Shown in pieces: positions 13,001-22,972 of a stretch of 64,000 nucleotides of DNA. The notes beneath the pieces were generated by a model. The model was not told where the DNA came from. It worked only from the letters and a program-made list of their open reading frames with translations, and did not search any database. Origin of the DNA: Neoconidiobolus thromboides FSU 785 (taxonomy: Eukaryota > Entomophthoromycota > Entomophthoromycetes > Entomophthorales > Neoconidiobolaceae); the NCBI GenBank assembly GCA_025603075.1, contig MU626285.1, positions 94,980-158,979 on the forward strand, written 5' to 3'. A program made the translations under genes and the position numbers. Every line of letters begins with the position of its first letter. Within the stretch, counting starts at the first letter, position 1.

Positions 13001-13175
13001 GTTTTGAGCTTGCTTTAAATTTTAAGGTTTAAATTTAAAAATATTATATAGTTAACTGTTACTTAAAATTTTTAAACGATGGCTCCTGTCTCCACTGACC
13101 CAAACTATGTATAAATCCGTGGCCTAGTTCATTCCCTCCTCCTTTTCGATTGATGTTCTCTTTTAATAACTCCAT
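10020..13175 (-). CDS. WD40-repeat protein with helical C-terminal half
   Basis: Nine exons: 13175-13063, 13012-12940, 12890-12810, 12759-12198, 12146-12058, 12009-11339, 11293-11236, 11187-10760 and 10713-10020, giving about 925 residues. The N-terminal half shows WD-type blades, for example SLSWSGSYILSGHWDGCISL and NSLKWSPFVPYWLASAGNDG followed by LSVWDIRY. After residue 450 the chain becomes mainly helical, with a basic Ser-rich linker (about 11050-10850) holding SPPARPMRSASRRN and repeated RSGS/KRSNS motifs that look like phosphosites. The start is the ATG after an upstream stop; joining the two 5' exons preserves frame and adds a blade strand. I cannot name the family. It is not a clear Sec31 or EIPR1. 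A propeller plus helical tail suggests a scaffold. Confidence 0.75.
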
Positions 13176-14047
13176 TCTATCTGTTAGTAAAATTGATCCT
13201 TTTTGTTTTTTGATGGCTTATTTTAGTCACTGTTACTTGAGTTTGATTGGCTCCAAGGTATTAAATTAATTTTCTTCAATTTATTAGGTAATCAGTAAAC
13301 ATTAAAAGACACTTGTAATATGAAAGTTGAGTAGTTAAGAAATTTATTAAAGTTGAGAAATGTATAATCTATAGATGATAAAGTATTATATTAAAAAAAT
13401 TATCTTTTTCAGTGAAAAATACCAAGTTAATTTGCTCATTTGAAATTTTAAAAATATTTTGAAATTAATTTTAAAAACAAAAATATGATTATACAATTAC
13501 TAGAAGCTTAAAAAACTCATAGGGGTTATTCATCTAACATATAACCAAAGTAATACGTTGAATATGTAAATTTCCTTTAAAAAACATTACAAAGCAATAG
13601 TAATATTTAGTATATAATAATGTGTAAAAAAATGAAATACCACAAGTTAAAGAATAGATTCATAACTGAAAGAAAAAGAGCAGTTAAATGTTCCAATTAG
13701 GGGATTCAATTCCTTTTACAAGAAGGTACTTATTGAGCCTCCCTAAACAATCAAGTTGAAATTTTTGGAAGCGTTTATACGTTTAACTATAACTACTTTT
13801 ATAACTCAAACTAAGATACTAAACTAGAATTTGATAAAAAAGTAAATAGAAATGGCAACTTTATTTCAAGCATTAAGAGTAAGAAAATGGATATTGAAAA
13901 TAAAAACTTGTATCAAAATCTTATTTGGATAGGGGTATATATTACACGTTACTGATAACCAATAAATTTAAACTAAGAGGATAGTCCTGAAAAATGGCTT
14001 TATATAAATTAGATTAAATAATACACGGCTTGCATAAATAAATTAAT
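13176..14047. other. Intergenic between WD40 and RBR genes
   Basis: AT-rich, about 870 bp, holding the WD40 promoter and the RBR 3' end. No further gene is visible. Confidence 0.4.
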
Positions 14048-15713
14048 TTAATTCCGCCCAAATTTAGCCTCAATAGTTATTACATCCGGAATACCAAGTT
14101 CAGGCTAAAAAGACATTAGATATTTGATACGTAAAATTAAATTTAATGTTACTTTATCGCTATTCAAACTAATTTCGTTATGGCTTAATTCATTCAACAA
14201 AACTGGAAGTGATTGGCATTGGTAAAAGCCACATTTCTAAATTATTAGTTTGATTTAAAATGAAATTAAAACTGAATTACCTCTGACCATGCGGATAAAC
14301 AAATCCAACAGAAGCGATGTCCACAATAAAGGCAGTCTACTTTATTACATCCATCGTCTCTATTTATTAAAATACGACAATGTGGGCAGCTTTTACTATA
14401 ATTAAAGTTAATACATATTTATTATGGTTCATAGCCTTAAATTACCTATTCTTTAGTGTCCAACTTATGTTTTTAAGCTGTTCTTCGGATTCTGCTCCAA
14501 TTTCTACTTTTCTTTTCATATATTCTAAGCATGAGATTCCATAATGATGGTCATTGGAACCACAAAGTAAACATAAAACGCTGCTGCATTTATGACTAAA
14601 TATAAAGTTAAGTCATGTCATTTCCAATAGCAATTGTAAATTTACCATAATGTTTGTGGAAATCTAGAAATATGTTCAAATTGTAATTCTTTCCATACTT
14701 CAGGCTTTAATTCTATCGCAATTAACCGAGATGAAATTTCAGATGCTCGAATCATCAATTTATTACACATTAGCTCATTTGCACCAAAAGTTCTAAAAAA
14801 TATTATTATTTTAAAAAGTAGTGTTAAAATATTTTTACTCTGGTAAAAGTTGAATCAAATGATCGGCTGTTTTTCTATATATTTCACTTCCCCCAGAAAC
14901 TCTACCTTCTAAAAAGTAACTATAATCATATTTGAGGCTACCTAAAAATCTCTTTATTGAATCTGCGTCCACATTTGCATTTATAAGCAAAGAAAGACAA
15001 TCCTTTTCAAGACTTTCAATGTATCTAATTATTATTAGAAAAAACAAATAATGGGTTTTAGTGAAATAGTTACTTTCTTTTACCACTATCGTTGAGTTCT
15101 AACTCAACCTTTGCAGCAAAAACTTCTTCTCCACATTCGCCACAAGAACGGCTCATAGAACGATAAGGTTTGTTATATATTTTATATTGACTTAAGGTTT
15201 TTGAGTCCACATACTAAAATCGTTAGAATTTATTGATTTCTATCAAATTATTATGGTTACCCTGCTCCATTCTGAAATAGGTAAGACATCTTGGCATACT
15301 GGGCATTTTATTTTTGTAACGTTTAATCCCCATGAATTGTTTACAACTTCTTTAACGTAACGGTTAAAACAATCTCTGCAAAATTGATCTCTGCACCTGT
15401 TGAGACATAGTTCTTGATTTTTATCAAAACATATAGAGCATCGGCATAGCCAGTATTCTATATCGTTGGACGATGCCCCAGAAAGAGAATCATGCCCTTT
15501 CTTTTGATATAATGATTTGGGACCACCAGATACTATTGATAAGATTGAATAGATCACCTTTATTAAAATCATTGGTACAAATATAGCAGGAAATAGCAAA
15601 TAGAACAAAGGTACTGAATAATGATTCATAAATTGAAAAAAGCTTGAGGATGAGCTTAAGGAAGAGTTTATCACTCCAATGCCATTGTCTTCAATTAAGC
15701 TACTCATTGTCAA
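14048..15713 (-). CDS. Membrane RING-IBR-RING (RBR) E3 ubiquitin ligase
   Basis: RBR ligases pass ubiquitin through a RING2 cysteine before the substrate. Eight exons on the minus strand. A Ser-rich N terminus precedes one or two hydrophobic segments around residues 33-60 (VPLFYLLFPAIFVPMILIKV), so the ligase is probably anchored in an endomembrane. RING1 starts CRCSICFDKNQELC and ends CPVCQ. The IBR ligands are CGECGEE..., HKCSSVLCLLCGSNDHHYG and a final Cys. RING2 starts CPHCRILINRDDGCNKVDC, in which the Cys of DDGC is the expected catalytic residue, and continues CGHRFCWIC. The region between RING1 and IBR is longer than in most RBRs and carries a helical insert. Start choice between the two Met codons at 15713 and 15707 is open. 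Confidence 0.85.
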
Positions 15714-17060
15714 TAAACTGATTGCTGTTAGATTGTGTACAGATAAAAATCAAATAGGTGAATTGGACAATATATATTGAAACTTATAGGGAAAGGGCAA
15801 TGTTAATATAAAGATAAAATGGCTAAAGTGATGCAGAAAAAAATGAAAAAAAGATAATTTTAATAGCCGTCAATGCTTTATTTTAAACAACTCAAATAGA
15901 ATTTATCAAATGATTTTATGTAAATTCAACCCACCTTATTTGACAAATATGATCTAATTTTTAAATTAAGGTAAGGAATTGGTGACTGTTCATTTGCTAT
16001 TTTCTATATTTGGTCATTCAGTTGTTTAAGAAATTTAAAATGAATAACTCATTATAAAACAGTTCTAATGCATTTATTAGGCTGATTTGATACATGTTTA
16101 ATGCGATAAAAAAAGTCAAAATTTGAGGTGAAGCAACAGACAATAAAACTTATAAAATACATAAAAAACATGATATTATTATAGTTTATAAAGCGACTTA
16201 ACTATTAACAAAAAGTATACGAAATAGAATGAAGCGATCAATTCAACGACAATTTCAAGTGCTGTTAAAACTGAACCAATCGAATTAAATGGAAATTTTA
16301 TATTTAATTTTAGATTCATTTGATTCTATTTTAGTCATAAGTAATTGAGCTTCCACCCAATAACCTACATAATAGGGCTTAGTAGTTTCAGAACTGATAA
16401 ATTTAGTGTAAAAGCTTACAAATTATTGAGGGATGATTTCTAACATTGATAGAAAACGATTTTATGGCGAATCATCAAAGCTAATAAATTCAATAAACAG
16501 ATTAATTTATATAGCTTTTAATTTCCATTCATTTATAATTATGAAAACTATTAATATTCGGAATATTTTATAATCATTAGTTATTGTTTTATGTCATCGC
16601 TATAATAAAGTGCTTTATTTTTTTAAAATCATTAATATTGTTTAAATAAATTCTATTATGATGACACTGATTTACATAACATTTAATAAGTTTATTAAAT
16701 ATTTTTAAAGCAACTTTAAAGATAAAACTATATAAAATTAATGCTTGAATTTTTATCTTTAAATATAATATTTATATGCATGTGTTATTTTTGATCTATT
16801 TTATTATATTGTTTAATAATCGGCCATTTTATTAAGATTCACATAATTTAGAATATTCAGTGATATATAATATAAATAAAACTTACTTTGACTATTTTTG
16901 GGCTTAGAATTTAATAAAATATTATTCTAAAACATTGAGTAAATTATTTATTAGGTTGCTTCAAATTTTTTAAACTTTTTTGGGCGAATCCAAAGTGGTA
17001 AAAGTAGATTTGAAATGGTAAGCATTTTGATGTAAAATAGTTTTTGCTTAACCTAAAAAA
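15714..17060. other. Intergenic, no gene seen
   Basis: Strongly AT-rich DNA upstream of the RBR gene. No coding frame or RNA gene is recognisable. Confidence 0.4.
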
Positions 17061-17160
17061 TTAAAGATGTATTTCTGTTTGGGAATTTTACTAACAATTT
17101 TTCCACTTAAATAGTACTTAAAAATGAAAAAATAATGAAACCAAGAAATAGCCTAAGTTG
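17061..17160 (+). mobile_element. Degenerate MITE, copy 4
   Basis: Core and flanks (GGGAATTTTACTAACAA, CCACTTAAATAGTACTT) are clear. Both ends have drifted. Confidence 0.6.
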
Positions 17161-17682
17161 TATGGTGATGGTATAGGTGTATTAATAACAATATCATATT
17201 GAATTTTTTGCTAAAATGATTTTATAGAGTGAGATAAAGATCAATAACAAAATTTAGTTAAATTCAAAATGCTAATTTTATTTATTTATTTATACAACCG
17301 AGTGTTAAATAACAGGTACATTTAACTTTTTTAAATTAAATTAACACTAAAAAGTTAAAATATTAAATGAAAGTATTTTTTATTAAAAAATTTACTGCTA
17401 AATATTAAGTTGTAATAAAGATAAATATAATTAAAAATAAATGTTTGCTTAACATTTAACTGCAAATTTCTTCATTTATTAAAAGTGCATTTTGTTTAAT
17501 ATTTAAAGTTTTTAGCATAAACTTATTAATTTATATAATTTTAAAAAAATCAAAATTAAATACAGCTATTTTATAAAATGAACTTAATCTATTAACTATG
17601 CTTCAGTTATATATGTCTATTTACTATTAAAGAAAAATAAAGAATCTAGTTAAAAATAATGCATTTTTTTATAATTATAAGA

Positions 17683-17783
17683 TAAGGGGATAATTTTTTT
17701 GGGTTCATTACTTTTTCATCTTTTAAGTACTATTTGAACGAAAAAATTACTAGTAAAATTATTAAGCAAAAAATACATCCATA
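17683..17783 (-). mobile_element. MITE, copy 5
   Basis: TA-flanked copy with GGGGATAATTTTTTTGG at the left and ACATCCA at the right, near full length. Confidence 0.7.
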
Positions 17784-17924
17784 TAATTTGTGGTAATTTG
17801 TTTTTTTTGGCACAAGTGGCATAAGTAATTAACTGCAACTATAAAATCATTTTGGACTAATCAAAAGTATATAACATTATATTATTGGTGATTATGGAAT
17901 ATAAATAATTACTTGATTTATAAT

Positions 17925-18505
17925 GGAAGTAACATTAAAAGCTTTCAGGTAAAAAACAACTATTAGAAATTTTAAAAAACGAAATGGCTATTGCAGAGCT
18001 TACAGCCTATTTTTTGTATAAGTCAAAAATATTGTTATAAATTAGTTTATAAAGTAGATTTTGGACTAAATGTTCACTTTTTTATTAAAACTAAAACCTA
18101 AATTTTACTCTTTCTGATTAAAACTAACACTAAATAAATTACCTTAAATGAAGCTACTGTGAAGATGTTATAACTTTACATGAAATATAGCCTTTTGTTT
18201 ATAAAATAAGAAGCCTTTAAGAGCAAAATATTGTTTAAAGGATGAGTCAAACAAAAAACTGGTCGCTTTTTGAGCTCTAATTTACGCTTTGAAAAAGTAA
18301 ATAGCAATTTGATGATTGTTTTTATGAAAATAATTGATGATAAAAAGCCTATACCTAATAAATATCCACCTTATCTTCCTTAATCAGTGAGTAACGATGC
18401 TCTCAAGACTCTTAGTTTAAGTATTTTCGTTCGAAAGTTAATTGGCAGGAAAGCGAAAAATGTCCTTGATTTAACCAATCAACAAATTTTAACAATTTTA
18501 TAAAA
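17925..18505 (+). pseudogene. Decayed gene with in-frame stops, unidentified
   Basis: From about 18196 to 18503 one reading frame gives protein-like text broken by a TGA near 18240 and a TAA near 18379. It includes TGRFLSSNLRFEKVNSNL and later SVSNDALKTLSLSIFVRKLI, and ends in TAA just before the C1D gene. Upstream (about 17940-18110) two other frames also look coding and share a KSKIL sequence with it. The pattern fits a dead, frameshifted gene. No family is recognised. Confidence 0.4.
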
Positions 18506-18556
18506 GTAACCTATTTAAAAATATAATAACTTTCATTATTTTTAAAAAGCAAAAAA

Positions 18557-19247
18557 ATGTCTACAGAAAGAGCAATCGAAGAATTAGAGAACAATATCAA
18601 CGAGTTTGAGAAAGCAGTAGACATGATATTAGATCCAGAGTTTGCAGAAAACGTAAACAACTTAGATACAATAGACAAATGTCAACTTGAAGTATTATTA
18701 TGTTATGCAATTAACAATAATCTTTGGTGTAAGTCTATTTTTTTAAAAACAAAAAAATATACCACTAACTTTTCTTAAGCATATATGATGCTGAAAGGAA
18801 TTGATATGAAAGACCATCCTATATTGAGAGAATTAGTAAAGTTATTTAAGATAATAAAATATAGATTTAAGACTAGAATTAGGCAAGATCAAGAGAATAC
18901 ATTAAGAAAATCAAAGAGCTTCAAGGAAGAGGAGGACGTAATAATATATTATATGTTAAGATTAAAAGTTATTAACTTGATAATAGCAAGTACGAGAGTA
19001 AACATTCCAGCAGCTCAAAGGGTTATAAAACATTCGCTAGCAGAGAATGAAGAAACTCAAGGTAAAAAACATTTTACTATATAGATAAACTAATAAAATC
19101 AGAAGAAGAAAAGGAAGACAACGGAAATAAAGAAGTAAATAAAAAAGAAACTAGAAATAACAAGATAAAGAAAAACAATAAGAAAGGTAATTTTTAGTAT
19201 ATTATAATTAATAAAATTCTAAAAATTGATAAGGTGGCAAAAAATAG
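18557..19247 (+). CDS. LRP1: C1D/Lrp1 family nuclear exosome cofactor
   Basis: C1D (Lrp1/Rrp47) binds Rrp6 and directs the nuclear exosome to pre-rRNA and small RNAs. Six exons: 18557-18728, 18780-18835, 18883-18937, 18987-19061, 19103-19186 and 19234-19247. The Sas10/Utp3/C1D domain reads LEVLLCYAINNNLW, then KGIDMKDHPILRELARSREY, then IKKIKELQGR and the C-terminal signature NIPAAQRVIKHSL. The tail is Lys/Asn-rich and basic, ending GGKK, as in Lrp1. Introns 2 and 3 are easily missed because reading straight through them stays open; splicing them restores the conserved domain. About 150 residues, normal for the family. Confidence 0.88.
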
Positions 19248-19725
19248 ATATTTCGTAAAGATTGAATAAGGAGGATAAATTAAATATAAATTTTATAGAT
19301 CATTATTATTATTAAATTTATTTTAAATAATATGTTATTTTCAATTCGAATATTTATAATTTATACTTTGTAATTTTTGTATTGACAATTGAAAGCATTT
19401 TAATATAAATAACCATGATAATGATCAAAGATTATTACAAATAACTGTATAAATTAAATGTATAATCCTTTTTGATTATATTGTATGCGGATTAATAGTT
19501 AGATATAATTTTATGTTTTGATACTTTTATTAGCTAAATTAGTTATATAATAAGCGAAATTAAATGAATACCTAATTTATTTTAATAAATAGTATCAGTT
19601 GAATACTATAATATTATGATATAATAATGTCCGATTTCTTGAGCGTTTTTAAATCAAAATTTGCAAAGTAAAATAACAGCTGTCATATTTTCTCATATAA
19701 GTTTTTTTTATTCGAATTTTAGCAG
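19248..19725. other. Intergenic between LRP1 and CUS2
   Basis: AT-rich spacer of about 480 bp with no visible gene; presumed terminator and promoter region. Confidence 0.4.
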
Positions 19726-21275
19726 ATGGAACAGATTAATGAAACAAATGCAGTAGCTCAAGCACCCAAAGCAGTTTACTTTGATTCTAATGGAAAAGAG
19801 AATAGCTTTGATGTAAAATTAGATCAGATGACGAATAACTGGTACTATATTGATCCAAAAGATCAAGTGAAATATGAGTTTGATTCTAATACAAATGCTT
19901 GGTTTCCAATGGTATAGGAAAATTATTGTATTCTTCATCTATATTTTATTCTTAAACTTACCTATTTAGTTCGATCAAGACTTAGTTTTGGCCCAACAGT
20001 CGATTTATGATGTCGATGAACCACAAGTAAGCCACTTAAAAATAAAATAGTAGAGCAATAAGAGTATTTACGATAACAAGATTAATAAGGAAGAAAAGTC
20101 TCCTGTTCGAAAGGGAGTTAAGGTATTTTAAATACCTTTAAATATAAATATCCTTAATATTAGGTAGAATAAAAAGAAGAATAATGATGTAGAGAATAAA
20201 CCTAAAGAAAGAATCAATTCTTCAGTTTATGTTACTGGATTGCCACCTGACGCTACTTTTGAAGAGCTTAAAGAAACTTTTTCGAAATGTGGATTGTTTA
20301 TGGAAGATTTAGCTACTGGTAAGAATAAATTCACTGAAACTATCTAGTAATAATAAATTTTCAGGAAAGCCTAAAATAAAATTATATAAAGATGAGAATG
20401 GGCAATGTAAAGGAGATGCTCTTATAACGTTTTTTAAAGAAGAATCAGTGCAACTTGCCACTAGTCTTTTAGATGAGGCCCCTTTCAGACCTCCCAAACC
20501 CGACCTTATTTACGTACAAAAAGTAATCAACTAAACACAGCAATATGAAAATGATACTAATGTAATTCAAACTAGGCTGATTTCTCCAAAAAAGAACATG
20601 CAGATAGTAATAATGAAGTTAAAAAAAATAAGGTTGACCCAAAAATATTAAAAAAGCGCAGACAAAATATGGAAAGGTAAATAAAACTGTAACAGAGATC
20701 AAAAAAATGACTGATTATTATTAAGGAAATTAGATTGGTATGAGAAAGAAGAAAAGAGCAATAAAGAAAAGTTTCGAAAAACGGTTTTGCTAAAGCATAT
20801 GTTTAGTCTTCAAGAATTGGAAGTAAGTTAGGATATAAAAGTATCACTTAACTTACTTTAATTTTAAGGATGATCCAGCGCTTATTTTAGATTTGAAAGA
20901 AGATATTCGTGAAGAATGCTCTAAGATTGGAGAAGTCACTAATGTGATATTGTATGATGTAACATAGTATTGAATAATAATGAATTGTAATATTAATTAA
21001 ATTAGAAATCTGAAGAAGGAGCCTGTACTGTTCGATTTAGAGAAGTGTTGTCTGCGGATGCGTGTATTAAAGTAAGACTAATAAATTTAATTGTCTGCTT
21101 ATTTACTTATTTACTTATATTTAAGTTAATGAACAACCGATTTTTTGGTGGAAGAAGAATTGAAGCTTCTATTTATGATGGAGCTAAATATCAAAGAAGT
21201 GATAATAGAACTATGGATGACGAAGAAGAAAAGGCCAGATTAGATCAATTTGGTGAATGGCTTGAAAAGAAATAA
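19726..21275 (+). CDS. CUS2: U2 snRNP-associated splicing factor Cus2/Tat-SF1
   Basis: Cus2/HTATSF1 helps U2 snRNA fold and contacts SF3b1 during spliceosome assembly. Ten exons: 19726-19911, 19970-20026, 20063-20122, 20168-20318, 20364-20522, 20576-20676, 20725-20822, 20869-20958, 21006-21071 and 21126-21275. The N terminus has the Tat-SF1-type aromatic segment WYYIDPKDQVKYEFDSNT. RRM1 begins SVYVTGLPPDATFEELKETF and continues KGDALITFFKEESVQLA. A Lys-rich linker leads to RRM2 (a UHM-like module): LKEDIREECSKIGEVTNV, GACTVRF and FGGRRIEASIYDG. The acceptor of intron 3 is the second AG (GGTAG). About 370 residues, shorter than human because the acidic tail is missing, and similar to yeast Cus2. 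Confidence 0.92.
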
Positions 21276-21482
21276 GAAATTTCGCTTTATTTTTGCCAAA
21301 CTTCTAATAAATAAATTTCATTTTTTGCTGAAAACATATTATTAATTTATATTACTTTAGACTTTTTGCTAAATACAATCAAATATAAGTTTTATTAGAA
21401 TTATAAAGTACATCAATTTATTTATTCATAGCTAGCAGATTATTAAATTGTATAAAATGGACATAAAAACCAAATGACTATT

Positions 21483-21959
21483 TTAATTGAGCTTATTAAT
21501 ATAAGATATAAACATATCTCTTTTAGACTTCTTTGGTTGTGATTCTACGCCATCGAGGTGGTCAAGGAGTTTCTTAAATCTAGTTTCAATTACTTTTTTA
21601 AGCTCAGGATCCTTTCCGGCCTTTTCGATTATTTTAAATAAGAAAGGTTCGGTAGCAGCATAAAAATTATCAAAGATAATTGATGGTTTGAGGGCTTGTT
21701 CTTTAGCGTATTTAAGGGCTTCACCTTTAACCTTTTCTTTTCCTTTATTGATTAAGTCGTCGGTAAATGAGCCATTGCTTCCTTCAGGCTTGTTTACTAC
21801 AGATTTATTTTCTTCAGGTTTAATTTCTGTTGGTCCATTTTTACCCTGCTCTACAGGGTTGTTGGCTCTTGTACCAAGTTCGGAGATTAGTTCAGTAACA
21901 GAGAAGGCAGAAGCAGTCGTGGCAAAGGCGACAATAGTCAAAATCGAGGAAAATTTCAT
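21483..21959 (-). CDS. Small secreted protein, unknown function
   Basis: A single-exon frame of 158 residues. The first 18 residues form a clear signal peptide (MKFSSILTIVAFATTASA) with a likely cut after ASA. Residues 30-75 are Asn/Pro/Glu-rich and contain an N-glycosylation site (NGS); the rest is Lys-rich and probably helical, ending with a basic KKSKRD stretch. No Cys in the mature chain. Base composition is noticeably richer in G+C than the flanks, and there are no introns, unlike its neighbours. It could be a secreted effector-like or wall protein; no family is recognised. Confidence 0.72.
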   Translation of the reverse strand: MKFSSILTIVAFATTASAFSVTELISELGTRANNPVEQGKNGPTEIKPEENKSVVNKPEGSNGSFTDDLINKGKEKVKGEALKYAKEQALKPSIIFDNFYAATEPFLFKIIEKAGKDPELKKVIETRFKKLLDHLDGVESQPKKSKRDMFISYINKLN

Positions 21960-22972
21960 TATTAAACTAATTAAAAAGATAAAAGAATAAATTCCAATAA
22001 CTATGTTTTTATAGCCAAATTAATTTATTTAATTATTCTGATATTTACTATATTTGGTAATTTTAGCTATTAATATAACTTTTAATTAATTGTCACTTAT
22101 TTTTTTGTAAGTTATTAAGCATTTGAATATTTTATGACTTAATTTGAGTTCTTTTAAAGGCTTGAGGAGTTATATAACATATTAAAATATACAAAAGGAT
22201 ATATGTTATCTTGTAATTGGGCGTTGAAAGCCAGTACTATAATGTAAATAATAATAACGCTAGCTAATTTATTTGTATTGACCAAGCAACCTGTTACAAA
22301 ATCAATAGGGTTATAGTTATTACTTAAGGCTAAATCAGTAGCTTAGAATATCAATATAATTAGAATAGCAATTCACCTATAGTAGCAGATGAAGACTTTC
22401 CTTATGATACTAAATATTCTACTCGCTTTGACAAATAAAATACTAGCACTATTTGACTTATGAGAGTAATAGATTTATGGAAATTTATGACAAAAAAACA
22501 TAATTCATAAAATTATGGAAGTTATAGAGTTATTTATAACTCCTATTTAACTTATTTCAATAACTATTGATTGTTTTTTGAATTAATTAATATAATAAAA
22601 ACCATACTTGAACTTATTATCATTTAACTTTAGTTGGATATTTATTAGATAAACTTACTTTAAAGCTATGTATTTTTATATATTAAACTAGTAAAGCAAA
22701 TTCAATATTTTGCTTTAATTGAGAGAAATTTATAATAAATATTTTTAAGATGGGCAAAAATGAATTAAAATTCAATCAAGCGATTTTATTTAGCGTAGTT
22801 TAAAATTAGTACTATCCAACGGTTAACTATGACGCATTCTTTTTAGACAGTAATTTATATAATATTGAAACTTTTTAGCAAATCATCTCTCAGGATATAG
22901 TTATCCAAAAAAAGCAAATGATGGTTGTTTAGAATCAGACTTTTTGTTTTCATTTTTTATTCTTTCATTCAA
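21960..22972. other. Intergenic, with a short coding-like scrap
   Basis: About 1 kb. At about 22370-22435 a short plus-strand frame reads SPIVADEDFPYDTKYSTRF before a stop and may be gene debris. The rest is AT-rich and includes the MCM9 promoter. Confidence 0.35.

Noticed and set aside
13079-13260. Plus-strand small gene starting MAPVSTDPNY with a good Kozak context
   Set aside because: The minus strand here is the first exon of the WD40 gene and joins downstream exons in frame; the plus frame stops after 11 codons.
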